64,000 nt of DNA from JANNSX01 sp963741525 (lineage in GTDB: Bacteria > Pseudomonadota > Alphaproteobacteria > Rhizobiales > Hyphomicrobiaceae). Below the pieces are notes generated by a model, which worked only from the letters and a program-made list of their open reading frames with translations, had not been told where the DNA came from and made no database searches. Position 1 is the first letter of the stretch. The number at the start of each line of letters is the position of its first letter. The DNA is taken from positions 54,333 through 118,332 of the forward strand of contig CAVUIW010000010.1 in NCBI GenBank assembly GCA_963741525.1, in the 5' to 3' direction. The position numbers and the translations under genes are program-made. Below, one piece after another: positions 1 to 7,904 of this stretch.

Positions 1-114
1 CGTCACAGGCTGAACCGGGCCCTTGCCTTTGTGCAGGAGATCGGGTGCCAGCACATAAACGCCCAGCGCGCCCGCGAGCAGCACTCCGATGAGCTTCGTG
101 ATCAATGACTTCAT
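1..114 (-). CDS. RND efflux periplasmic adaptor (N-terminus only, runs off left edge)
   Basis: Only the first 38 codons are in the window. They encode a short basic start (MKSLITKL) followed by a hydrophobic stretch and LAPDLL, which fits the inner-membrane anchor of a membrane fusion protein of the HlyD/AcrA type. The start codon overlaps the stop of the upstream TetR gene as ATGA, so the two are translationally coupled. A TetR repressor directly ahead of an efflux adaptor is the usual arrangement for a self-regulated drug-efflux operon. The family call rests on this context and a short N-terminus; any other exported protein is possible. Confidence 0.5.
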   Translation of the reverse strand, partial: MKSLITKLIGVLLAGALGVYVLAPDLLHKGKGPVQPVT

Positions 115-758
115 GATGTTTGCTCTGCGTGACCTGACCTGGGGGGCATGGAGGGCCGCAGCATGCGGCTGATGAGCTCACGTAGCCCGGGCTCGATACG
201 GGCCACGGACATCTCTGGATCGAACGCTGGCCGGACGATCAATCCGTCGCCCAGCGCAATGAGCACCGTCACGACCACATCCGGATCGAGAACCGGCTCG
301 ATTTCGCCGGCGGCCTGGGCAGCCGTAATCGCCGTGCGCAGCTTCTCGCGAACTTGCCGGTGATTGACCTCGAAGATGTCGCGAATGCGCGGATTGCGCT
401 GTGCTTCGGCGCAGACCTCGGCGCAGAGCGCGGCATCCCGTGAGCCGGCCATATCCTTGAGGAACGCGAAACCGCCGTTGAAAAGAGCTGCCAGGTGGTC
501 GTTCTCAACCGAAACGACGCTCAAATAGCGCGCATTGCGCTCCCGTTCCTCGGCGGCAATGGCCTCGATGATGGCGTCCTTGGACGTGAAATAGCGATAG
601 AGACCGCCCGGGCTCATGCGCGCCTCTTGGCAGATCTCCTGCATCGAGGTGCCGTGGAAGCCAGCCCTCGCGAAACAAGTCACGGCCGCATCGAGGATGC
701 GGCGGCGATTGTCGGTGGCCGGGAGTGGGGCAGCCATGGCGTCGGCGGTCACGGTCAT
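111..758 (-). CDS. TetR/AcrR family transcriptional regulator
   Basis: The protein is about 215 residues. The N-terminal third is a TetR helix-turn-helix: RRRILDAA, then CFARAGFHGTSM, ICQEARMS and GGLYRYFTSKDAII, all at the family positions. The C-terminal ligand-binding part is less conserved. I chose the ATG at 756-758; an in-frame GTG at 789-791 would add 11 residues. The stop overlaps the start of the efflux adaptor gene downstream, so it probably represses its own operon in response to a toxic compound. The ligand cannot be told from the sequence. Confidence 0.85.
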   Translation of the reverse strand: MTVTADAMAAPLPATDNRRRILDAAVTCFARAGFHGTSMQEICQEARMSPGGLYRYFTSKDAIIEAIAAEERERNARYLSVVSVENDHLAALFNGGFAFLKDMAGSRDAALCAEVCAEAQRNPRIRDIFEVNHRQVREKLRTAITAAQAAGEIEPVLDPDVVVTVLIALGDGLIVRPAFDPEMSVARIEPGLRELISRMLRPSMPPRSGHAEQTS

Positions 759-937
759 GAGCAGGTGCTCTTGTTGCAAGGCAGCACACACGACGTTCGC
801 GAGGCCAAAATTTATGGCATTCGCTGCGAGCGAACGTTCATTCTCATCACATTTAGTCTACAGTAGGGCGGTTGTCTAGATCCTAAAGTTGCGCTTGCAC
901 CACGATCCGGGCCTGCGGCCTGGATTGCCGTTCCATC

Positions 938-1703
938 TCAGCGCACGTCCAGAACCAGCTCGCTGGGCCCGCCCTCGGCATTGATGGACCAACCATCGAT
1001 GGGCAGGTCGAAGGGGCAGGACGAGACGACGGCAACAAGGTCCATGGCGGCCTCGATCTCGACATAAGCGCCGGGCGGAACCGGATTGGGTGGCGAGGTG
1101 AGCATGCCCTCCGGGGTGATAATCGTGTTCGTGAAGAAGTTCACCGGCTGAGGAATGACCGGGACGGTGTGCCCGAAGCGACGCATGGCAGTCTCGAGAT
1201 TGTCCGCGCAGCTCGCATGCGGGCCACTCGAGCGATGGTTCGCAAATGCCGGCCAATCTATCGGCCGGCTTTGACGGCAATTGCGAACTTAAATCGCTCG
1301 AGCAAGCTTAAAGCTGCTCGTGTCCCTTATGTCCCGCAAATGCCGAAAGCGCTTGCTGCGACCTCGTCGGCATTTGCGGGACGGGACACGAGTGGCCGAA
1401 GAACTCGTAGCGGAACTGATCGCAGGCCGCGATCATCATGTCGTGGCAGCCGGCGGCCCCGTCCTCAACGATGGTCAACATCGGCCGGCGGAAGCGCGAG
1501 ATGAGCGTGTCGCCCTGACGGGGTTTCACCGAGAAGGTCGTCACCCAGGAATGCATGGGTGACAGCCATTCGCCTACGTTCCGAGCATTGAAGGCGAAGA
1601 AGTCTGCTGCCTGCCGGCCCTTCGGCGTTGTGATCCTGAGGCGCTCGCCCCGCCGTAGCTCGACGGCGCGACCCTCCGAAGCGGGCACGATGATCTGGCT
1701 CAT
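938..1703 (-). pseudogene. DUF1989 (urea carboxylase-associated type) gene interrupted by a 168-bp palindromic insertion
   Basis: The N-terminal part (1703 to 1398, MSQIIVPASEG to YEFFG) and the C-terminal part (1221 to 938, PHASCADNLETAM to ELVLDVR) are both clear DUF1989 sequence. They are separated by an insertion that brings a stop codon at 1308-1310. If the insertion and one copy of its GGCC duplication (172 bp) are removed, the frame closes exactly as YEFF-GPHASCAD and gives a 197-residue protein, a normal length for the family. The start ATG at 1701-1703 follows an AAGG ribosome site. DUF1989 proteins are often found near urea or amide metabolism genes, but none is adjacent here. As it stands the gene can only make a truncated product of about 131 residues. 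Confidence 0.85.
1222..1397. mobile_element. 168-bp MITE-like double-hairpin insertion with GGCC target duplication
   Basis: The element proper is 1226-1393. It is flanked by GGCC at 1222-1225 and 1394-1397, and its ends are ACTCG and CGAGT, a short terminal inverted repeat. Inside are two hairpins. The first pairs 1227-1236 with 1293-1302 and 1239-1245 with 1281-1287. The second pairs 1317-1326 with 1383-1392 and, perfectly over 16 bp, 1331-1346 with 1367-1382. Both hairpins share the core GCAAATGCCG, so they look like diverged copies of one palindrome. There is no room for a transposase, so it must be moved in trans. It sits inside the DUF1989 gene. Confidence 0.85.
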
Positions 1704-1796
1704 GGATTTACCTTGGTTAACGGTTTGTCTTGGGCGGCCTTGCCAAGCCTGCCCGCCGCGATAGAGATGCGCAACGTTGGAGGCCGCAACACCGCC

Positions 1797-2363
1797 ATGC
1801 CGCATTCGAGCGACGATAAAGTCCGCCACCACTTCCTCTATTGGCAGTGCCGGCTGCGCCAGATCGCGACCCGCGAAGGCCAGGGCAGGCCCTCGCCCGG
1901 CATGCGACCCCGCGTGCTAGAGCGATCCGGCAAGGTCGTCAGCGACGCCCTCACCGTCCTCATCGTGCCGCTCGAACCCAAGGAGAGCACCGCCTTCTTC
2001 CGCTACAATGTGCAGCGTACGCATGATCCCAAGACCGTTTACCAAAAGGGCCTGGAGTACCTGCAAAGCACCTACTTCCAGAAGCCCGATCTTTTCAGCG
2101 ACGAGCTGACGGCGGTGTTCCGGCCCGACTCAGAACTTGCAACTCGCCTACTTGCCTTGAAGACCTGCCTCATCGAGTTCGACGAGCTGTCGCAGAACTT
2201 CAAGATGCTGGCGAAATTGCGAAAGCTCGGGGCCCGCGAGGCCGCCTTTCAGGCGACGCTCTGGCACAACCGGACGTTCAATCCGGAGATTCCAAACAAT
2301 TCGATCATCCTCGGTCTCAAGCCGGATTGGCGCTCGGCGCAGGCCCACCCGGAAGCGGCCTGA
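1797..2363 (+). CDS. conserved hypothetical protein
   Basis: The protein is 188 residues from the ATG at 1797; upstream in-frame starts exist but give an unlikely N-terminus. It begins with a short charged segment and WQCRLRQIATREGQGRPSPGM, continues with a mixed alpha/beta stretch (TVLIVPLEPKEST, FFRYNVQRTHDP) and ends with a helical part. There is no signal peptide or membrane segment, so it should be cytoplasmic. I do not recognise a catalytic motif and give no function. It is divergent from the disrupted DUF1989 gene, whose start lies about 90 bp away, so a shared control region is possible. Confidence 0.6.
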   Translation: MPHSSDDKVRHHFLYWQCRLRQIATREGQGRPSPGMRPRVLERSGKVVSDALTVLIVPLEPKESTAFFRYNVQRTHDPKTVYQKGLEYLQSTYFQKPDLFSDELTAVFRPDSELATRLLALKTCLIEFDELSQNFKMLAKLRKLGAREAAFQATLWHNRTFNPEIPNNSIILGLKPDWRSAQAHPEAA

Positions 2364-2607
2364 CGTCGGCGCTACACAGTGGATACAAGCTCCATACTTT
2401 CGCCGCAGCCCGCGGGCAGGTTCCCCGCCGCTTCGGCACGCCGGCCCGGGATGGCCCATGCTGCCGGATGGATTGCGGGTTGGCGGCGATAGCGCACGAC
2501 TATCGAACACCCAACGAAAGACAAGTTGAGATCGCGGCCGGGCGGCAACACCTGTCCGGAGGCGCTTTGGCGCGCGACCGTGATTGTAAGAGAAAGAGGA
2601 GTTGATC

Positions 2608-2814
2608 TTGAGCTTTGAGTCTCACGCCCTTGGCGATGTTCCTTCCATGCCCGACCTTCTCGATCGCGAGCTCGAGGAGCAGCGCGCGCTCTACCGGGCG
2701 CTCTCCCGCTCGATCGACCACATGACGCATCGCGGCGAGGAGCCGCCATCGCATTGGCAGTCGGTGCACGAGGCATTGGGCGATCATTTCATTGCTTTGT
2801 CGCAGGGTCGCTAG
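2608..2814 (+). CDS. small hypothetical protein (68 aa)
   Basis: A 68-residue acidic helical protein (LLDRELEEQRALYRALSRSI) with no signal or membrane segment. The start is decided by an AGGAG at 2597-2601 placed six bases before a TTG at 2608; the TTG at 2602 would touch the ribosome site. It ends directly at the end of the convergent membrane-protein gene. The 244 bp before it (2364-2607) hold no gene or repeat that I can see. Function unknown. Confidence 0.5.
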   Translation: MSFESHALGDVPSMPDLLDRELEEQRALYRALSRSIDHMTHRGEEPPSHWQSVHEALGDHFIALSQGR

Positions 2815-3600
2815 TCAAACCGAAGGCTCCCGGATCGAGGGACGATCCACCTCGCGCCGCATCAGCAGGCGATTGAGGGCCAGAGCAACAACAATCGCGG
2901 CCGCATAGGCCGCGAGCATGCCGTAAGGCACGATGATCGCCGCGACGGTTGCGAAGAAGGCACCGAGCGATAGCGTGCCCAAGAGATGCCCGCGCACGGC
3001 GACCAAGGCCTCGGTCGGTCCGTGCGCCCGATGGGCCGTCACGACGATGACGGAGGCGATGATCGGAAGCGTCGTCAGCAAGCCAGCGACGCGCGCGCCT
3101 ATGGCCTCCGCGGCAAAAGTGATCACCAGCACCAACGCCGTGGCCACCACCATGCGCAACGGCAGCTCCCACCCGTGCGAGGATTGAGAGGAGGCACTCG
3201 GCTGTCCGCGCCCCCCCACGAAAGCGAGCACCGCGAGGACGATAGCGCCGGCGAACATCGCGGCACCCGGCAACCCGATCGGCAATCGCGACAACAGAGC
3301 CGTCACGGCGAGATGCATTGAGAAGCCGAGCACAATCCCACCGACCCAGCCGTAACGCGGCCCCGCGATCCGGTAGCCGGAGGCGAAACTCGCGATCGAA
3401 ACGAGACTCAAGATCATGGCGATGGCCGCATCGGCCGCGAAAGTGGTGCCGTGCTCGATCGCGAGGAACATCGAGACCGGCCCGGCCGTCAGCGGCAGGC
3501 CGGTGATGACGCCGCCCGCCCGCGTGCCGAAGCGGCGTGCAACCAGCGTCGCGATGATGACGACGAGCGGAGTGAGGGTTAGTTTCAGGAGGAGCAGCAC
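2815..3600 (-). CDS. multi-pass membrane protein of unknown function
   Basis: About 261 residues with roughly eight hydrophobic helices spread over the whole length (for example LTPLVVIIATLVARRFG, GWVGGIVLGFSMHL, LTTLPIIASVIVVTAH). The two halves look similar: GVITGLPLTAGPVS in the first half matches GLLTTLPIIASVIV in the second, suggesting an internal duplication of a transporter-like fold. The open frame reaches 3723, but those extra codons are basic and overlap the divergent glycosyltransferase gene, so I place the start at the GTG at 3598-3600, just before the first helix. Substrate unknown. Confidence 0.6.
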   Translation of the reverse strand: MLLLLKLTLTPLVVIIATLVARRFGTRAGGVITGLPLTAGPVSMFLAIEHGTTFAADAAIAMILSLVSIASFASGYRIAGPRYGWVGGIVLGFSMHLAVTALLSRLPIGLPGAAMFAGAIVLAVLAFVGGRGQPSASSQSSHGWELPLRMVVATALVLVITFAAEAIGARVAGLLTTLPIIASVIVVTAHRAHGPTEALVAVRGHLLGTLSLGAFFATVAAIIVPYGMLAAYAAAIVVALALNRLLMRREVDRPSIREPSV

Positions 3601-3691
3601 GTCCAGATCCGTAGCGATTGGCGGCACGTATGACCATGCAGTATTGGCACGGGAGCGGCCAACCCGCCAACGAGTGTCTCGCAGAGGAGAC

Positions 3692-4771
3692 TTGCGCATC
3701 GAACGCCGCATTACTTTCGCCATGCCCGCCGATTATGCGCGACACACCGGCGGTTGGGTCTACGATCAGCGGATCGTCACGGAGCTCGAAGCGCTCGGCT
3801 GGACAATCGACCGGCTGCCTTTGCCGGCAGGATTTCCGAGGCCGGATGAGCGGGCAAGTGCCAAGAGCGCTCGCCTCATCGCCGAGCTGCCGGACGATAC
3901 CATACTGCTCGCCGACCAACTGGCGCTCGGCGTCTTACCCGAGATCGCGGAGCGAGAAGGCTCGAGGCTCCGTCTCGTCATGATCGTGCATCATCCGCTC
4001 GCGCTGGAGGAAGGTCTGTCGCACGCCGAGAGAGAGCGGTTCCTGACGAGCGAGCGGAGCGCGCTGCACCACGTCGCGCTCGCCGTCGTGCCGTCGGCCG
4101 CGACGGCCGAAGCGCTGATGTCGGATTACGCTGTTCCCGCCGAGCGGATCGAGTTGGCGCCTCCCGGCACCGATCCGCAGCCCCTCTCGCCCGGATCGCG
4201 CGACGGCACGCTCCGGCTGCTGTCAATCGGCTCGCTGGTGCCGCGGAAGAACCATGGCGTGCTGATCGAGGCTTTGGCCGCCCTCGAATATCTACCCTGG
4301 CAGCTCACGATTGCGGGAAGCACCACGCTCGCGTCCGAGCACGCAGGGCGCATTAAAACGATGCTTTCCGCTCGCGGGCACAAGGGTCGTATTACACTGA
4401 CCGGCGCGCTCGACGCAGCCGAGCTGGAGCCGCTGTGGCAATCGGCCGATCTCTATGTCGCCGCATCCCGCCACGAGGGCTATGGCATGGCCATCGCCGA
4501 AGCGATCTCGCGCGGCATCCCGGTTGTCTCGACGGATGCGGGGGCCGTCGGCCAGTGGATCGACCGGCGGGCGGCGCTGATCGTGCCGGTCGGCAATGCG
4601 GATGCCCTGCATGCCGCGCTGCGTGATGTGATTGGCGATCGCAGGATGCGAGAGCAATTGCGGGCCGGAGCGATCGAGGCTCGAACATCGCTCCCGACTT
4701 GGCGTGCAAGTGCCGCCACGATCAATCGTCGGCTCTGCGCTTTGATCCGGGCTCAGAAACAAAATGCCTAG
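3692..4771 (+). CDS. glycosyltransferase family 4 (GT-B fold)
   Basis: The protein is 359 residues with the two Rossmann-like domains of a GT-B retaining glycosyltransferase. The N-terminal acceptor domain starts with FAMPADYARHTGGWVYD. The C-terminal donor domain has the classic order: LLSIGSLVPRKNH, then LTIAGS, LYVAASRHEGYGMAIAEA (the E-x7-E nucleotide-sugar motif) and GIPVVSTDAGAVGQW. The start is probably the TTG at 3692 next to GAGGAG; an ATG at 3722 is an alternative. It is divergent from the membrane protein and converges with the asparaginase-like gene with a 4-bp overlap. Sugar donor and acceptor are not readable; cell-envelope glycan or lipid glycosylation is likely. Confidence 0.85.
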   Translation: MRIERRITFAMPADYARHTGGWVYDQRIVTELEALGWTIDRLPLPAGFPRPDERASAKSARLIAELPDDTILLADQLALGVLPEIAEREGSRLRLVMIVHHPLALEEGLSHAERERFLTSERSALHHVALAVVPSAATAEALMSDYAVPAERIELAPPGTDPQPLSPGSRDGTLRLLSIGSLVPRKNHGVLIEALAALEYLPWQLTIAGSTTLASEHAGRIKTMLSARGHKGRITLTGALDAAELEPLWQSADLYVAASRHEGYGMAIAEAISRGIPVVSTDAGAVGQWIDRRAALIVPVGNADALHAALRDVIGDRRMREQLRAGAIEARTSLPTWRASAATINRRLCALIRAQKQNA

Positions 4772-5769
4772 CAAGCCTCGATCATCTCGCGGATCGCACC
4801 GACGTCCCGGGTGCGGTTCAGCGCCAGCGACAGGAAGATGCGCGCCTTCTGCGGATTGAGATTATCGGCGCCGATCATGCCATTCTCGGCAAGTCGGTCC
4901 ATCGTCGGCACGCGTCCGCTTCCCGCGCGCGAGGATTGAACCACGACGAGGCCAGCCGCCACCGCCTCTTTCAAGGCTTCCAGTTCCTCGGGGCTGACCA
5001 TGCCCGGAGCAAACCCGGCGCTGACGATCCCCTTCGCACCGGCAGCCATGAACGCACGTACCGCCGTGCCGTCGACGCCGGCATAGCAATAAGAGATGTC
5101 GACCCGCGCCGGTGATCTCAAGTCGACCAGGGAGAAAGGACCGTTTGGGGCGTGGCAGCGAGCGGGCCGGCGGTAGAGGGCGATACGATCGGCATCCACA
5201 TAGCCGAGGATCCCGACATCGGGCGCCCGGAAAGCCTGCAGCCGCCAGGTCGACGTCTTCGTCACCTCGCGCGCGGCATGAATCTCGTCGTTGAGGACAA
5301 CAAGCACGCCCAGCCCTCGCGTCTCCTCACTCGCGGCGACACGCACCGCATTGGCGAGGTTCATCGCAGCATCCGTCGAGAGGCCGTTTGCCGGCCGCTG
5401 AGCGCCGGTCAGCACCACGGGCAAGCCGGATTTGAGCGTCAGGTCGAGCGCGTAGGCGGTCTCCTCCAGGCTAGCCGTGCCATGGAGGATGACGACTCCG
5501 GCGAGATCTGCGTGGGTCGATCGCAGGTCTTCGATCATTTCGCTGAGCCGGACCCAGGACGAGAAGTTCATCTGGGTGCTCGGGATCGGCGGAAACGGCA
5601 CTGGGACGAGGTCCGCAAACTCGGCCGCCTGCGGAAAAGTTTGGATCAGCTCGCCCGTATCGAGCATCTTGCCGAGCGTAAGGTAGTTCTGCAGATCGAA
5701 GGGGCCGCGGCCAATGGAGGAGATCGTGCCGCCCGTGCCGATCACCGCGACCTTGGCGCGCCCGCCCAT
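4768..5769 (-). CDS. asparaginase/glutaminase family protein with altered active site
   Basis: 333 residues with the bacterial asparaginase fold. The first catalytic motif GTGGTISS carries Thr15, and the Lys motif TKTS carries Lys171. The second motif, normally HGTD followed by (T/S)(M/L)EET, reads HGTASLEET here: Thr98 is kept but the next residue, which binds the substrate amino group in known asparaginases, is Ala99. There is no signal peptide, so it is cytoplasmic. It starts directly after the stop of the class III aminotransferase, with no gap, so the two form an operon. The loss of the Asp suggests a substrate other than free asparagine, perhaps an amide or lactam without an alpha-amino group. 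Confidence 0.8.
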   Translation of the reverse strand: MGGRAKVAVIGTGGTISSIGRGPFDLQNYLTLGKMLDTGELIQTFPQAAEFADLVPVPFPPIPSTQMNFSSWVRLSEMIEDLRSTHADLAGVVILHGTASLEETAYALDLTLKSGLPVVLTGAQRPANGLSTDAAMNLANAVRVAASEETRGLGVLVVLNDEIHAAREVTKTSTWRLQAFRAPDVGILGYVDADRIALYRRPARCHAPNGPFSLVDLRSPARVDISYCYAGVDGTAVRAFMAAGAKGIVSAGFAPGMVSPEELEALKEAVAAGLVVVQSSRAGSGRVPTMDRLAENGMIGADNLNPQKARIFLSLALNRTRDVGAIREMIEAC

Positions 5770-7140
5770 CTAGCGTCCGAGCCCCGCAGCGACCTCGTCG
5801 AGCACCGTTTCGATGGTGTCGAACATCCACTCCTGCTCGGCTTCCGTCATGATGAAGGGGGGCGAGAGGACGACGGTCGGACCGGTCGGGCGGATGATGA
5901 GGCCCCTGGCCATCGCCGCCTCGACGATGCGCTCGCCGGCCGAGACTTTTCCTTCGAAATGCACCTTTGTCGACTTGTCGGCGACGATCTCGAGGCCGCC
6001 CATCAGGCCGACGCCGCGCGCTTCTCCGACCAGTGGATGAGTGCCGAGCTTGCAGAGTCTCTCACCAAACCGCGGCGAGAGCGCCCTGATGTTCTCCATC
6101 ACCCCGCCGGGCTCGGTGATACGCTCGATCGCCGCGAGTGCCACCGCCGCGCCGACCGGATGGCCGGCGGTCGTGAAGCCGTGCACGAACTCGCCGAACG
6201 AGCGCGCCGCCCTGTCGAGACGCGCCGCGATCGCGGGCGACAGCAGCACGGCGCCGAGCGGGAAGTAGCCCGCCGTCAGCACCTTCGAGGCGACGATGAT
6301 GTCGGGCTCGACGCCGAGAGTATCAGAGCCCCAGAGACTACCGGTGCGGCCGAAGCCCGTGATGATCTCGTCGGCGATGAGCGGAATGCCGTACTTTTTC
6401 AGTACCTTCTGGATCGCCGGGAAGTAGCCCTTCGGCGGCACGATGACGCCGCCCGCGCCCATCACCGGCTCGGCCAGGAAGCCCGCGATGGTATCCGGGC
6501 CTTCGCGCTGGATTTGATTGTCGAGACTCGTCGCCAGCCGCGCTGTAAAATCCTCCTCGCTCTCGCCAGGATTGCCGAAGCGCCAATAGTGCGGGCAATC
6601 GGCATAACGGACGTCAGGATGCGGAGGGCCGAACACCGACGTCCAATCCTTGGCGGTCAGGCTCGTCGCCATGACGGTCGCGCCATGATATGCGCCATGG
6701 CGGACCATGATTTTCCGCCGCTCGGGTTTGCCCTCGCCGTGTGCGATCATCCAGAGCAGCTTGACGACGGACTCGTTGGCTTCTGACCCGGAATTCGTGA
6801 AGAACACTTTATCGATCAGCACGGGGGCGATCTGTTTCAGCCTCTCGGCGAGCTCAACGGAAGGCGTCGTATTGCGCCCGAAGATCGCGTGATAGGCGGG
6901 AAACTCGCGGAACTGGCGGACAGCGGCCTCGACAATGCGCGTGTCGTTGTAGCCAAGTGCGATGTTCCAGGTGCCGGAGTTCGCCTCGAAGTATTTCCGC
7001 CCGTGCACATCGAAGACATATGCGCCCTCGCCCCGCGAGATGATCGTCGGCCCGTGCTTGTCGAGCGCGCCGTAGTCCGTGAAGTGGTGGAAAAAGCTCT
7101 GAAGCTCGCGCGCTTCCCAGGAGTTGGGGGCGATGTCCAT
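5770..7140 (-). CDS. class III PLP-dependent aminotransferase
   Basis: 456 residues, the normal length for omega-aminotransferases of this class. The motifs are in order: NSGSEANE for phosphate binding (about 116-123), HGAYHGAT (148-155), the ADEIITGFGRTG motif with Asp257, and the PLP lysine in ASKVLTAGY (Lys286). It should move an amino group from an amine or omega-amino acid to pyruvate or another keto acid in the cytoplasm. The asparaginase-like gene follows with no spacing, which hints at one pathway in which an amide is hydrolysed and an amine is transaminated. The exact substrate is not predictable. Upstream (7141-7266) is a short non-coding stretch. Confidence 0.9.
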   Translation of the reverse strand: MDIAPNSWEARELQSFFHHFTDYGALDKHGPTIISRGEGAYVFDVHGRKYFEANSGTWNIALGYNDTRIVEAAVRQFREFPAYHAIFGRNTTPSVELAERLKQIAPVLIDKVFFTNSGSEANESVVKLLWMIAHGEGKPERRKIMVRHGAYHGATVMATSLTAKDWTSVFGPPHPDVRYADCPHYWRFGNPGESEEDFTARLATSLDNQIQREGPDTIAGFLAEPVMGAGGVIVPPKGYFPAIQKVLKKYGIPLIADEIITGFGRTGSLWGSDTLGVEPDIIVASKVLTAGYFPLGAVLLSPAIAARLDRAARSFGEFVHGFTTAGHPVGAAVALAAIERITEPGGVMENIRALSPRFGERLCKLGTHPLVGEARGVGLMGGLEIVADKSTKVHFEGKVSAGERIVEAAMARGLIIRPTGPTVVLSPPFIMTEAEQEWMFDTIETVLDEVAAGLGR

Positions 7141-7266
7141 TGGGGGTCTCCGGTGGGGGGCGGGCGGTGCCGCCGGCTGCGAGGACTATCGGACAAGGGT
7201 GTAGTGGGAGCAAGTGGGTCGAGTGGCGGATGCGGTTTGCCATTTCGCCGTCAGCTCGCAGAGATC

Positions 7267-7801
7267 ATGGCCGCAACAGCATGCTATGATCCTTATTTCA
7301 ACTGGCAAGCGGGTTTGGATATGCAGCCATCGTCACAATCAACTTATGAACGTGCACGTCGACTTGCAAACATTGCCTGCTGGGCAGTTGCATTGCAACG
7401 CCGTAGGATCATGACCGACGAACCGGAAGATAGTGACTTCCTCTTTCGGCGATGGACCGACTTTCAGTTCTTGATCGTTGCTCTGTCTCGGTTGCGTCGT
7501 GCTGCAGCTCTCGCCGCTAGAAGTCCCGGAAATGAAGAAGGTGATGAAGTCCGCGATCAAGAAATTTGCTGCCTCTTTGCCCAATCTCAAGACCATGCGC
7601 GACGTTGCTGAGCACATCGATGAGTATTCGGTGGACAAGGGGCGCGACACAGCAGTTCGCAGGCAGGCCTTGGAGGTAGCAATGTTCAATGACAGTCAAA
7701 TTCAATGGCTAGGCTTCTCCCTTGACACCGATCTTGCCTTACGCGCCTCCGAGAACCTGTTTGAAGCAATCAAGTCGTATCCCCCGTCGAAGGTCCCGTA
7801 G
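7267..7801 (+). pseudogene. hypothetical protein gene with a frameshift near 7515
   Basis: Two frames together read as one cytoplasmic helical protein. The first runs from the ATG at 7267 (or 7321) through FLFRRWTDFQFLIVALSRL and breaks near 7515. The second, one base shifted, continues with EVPEMKKVMKSAIKKF, LPNLKTMRDVAEHIDEY, WLGFSLD and ends at 7801. Both parts have protein-like composition and join at a natural point, so a single-base indel is the simplest explanation. I cannot tell a real mutation from a sequence error. Function unknown; the length would be about 175 residues. Confidence 0.5.
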
Positions 7802-7904
7802 TTCAGAACCCACGCCACCGTTTCCCCTCGCACCCATCACCCTCTATGATGGGCTCAAGCTGGACTTTCTTGATCGGCGCCACACAGGTCAAACCCCGAG
7901 CCCC

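Noticed and set aside
5152..6786. 544-codon + strand frame across the asparaginase-like and aminotransferase genes
   Set aside because: Arg/Asp/His-rich shadow of two clear genes on the other strand; no ribosome site or motif.
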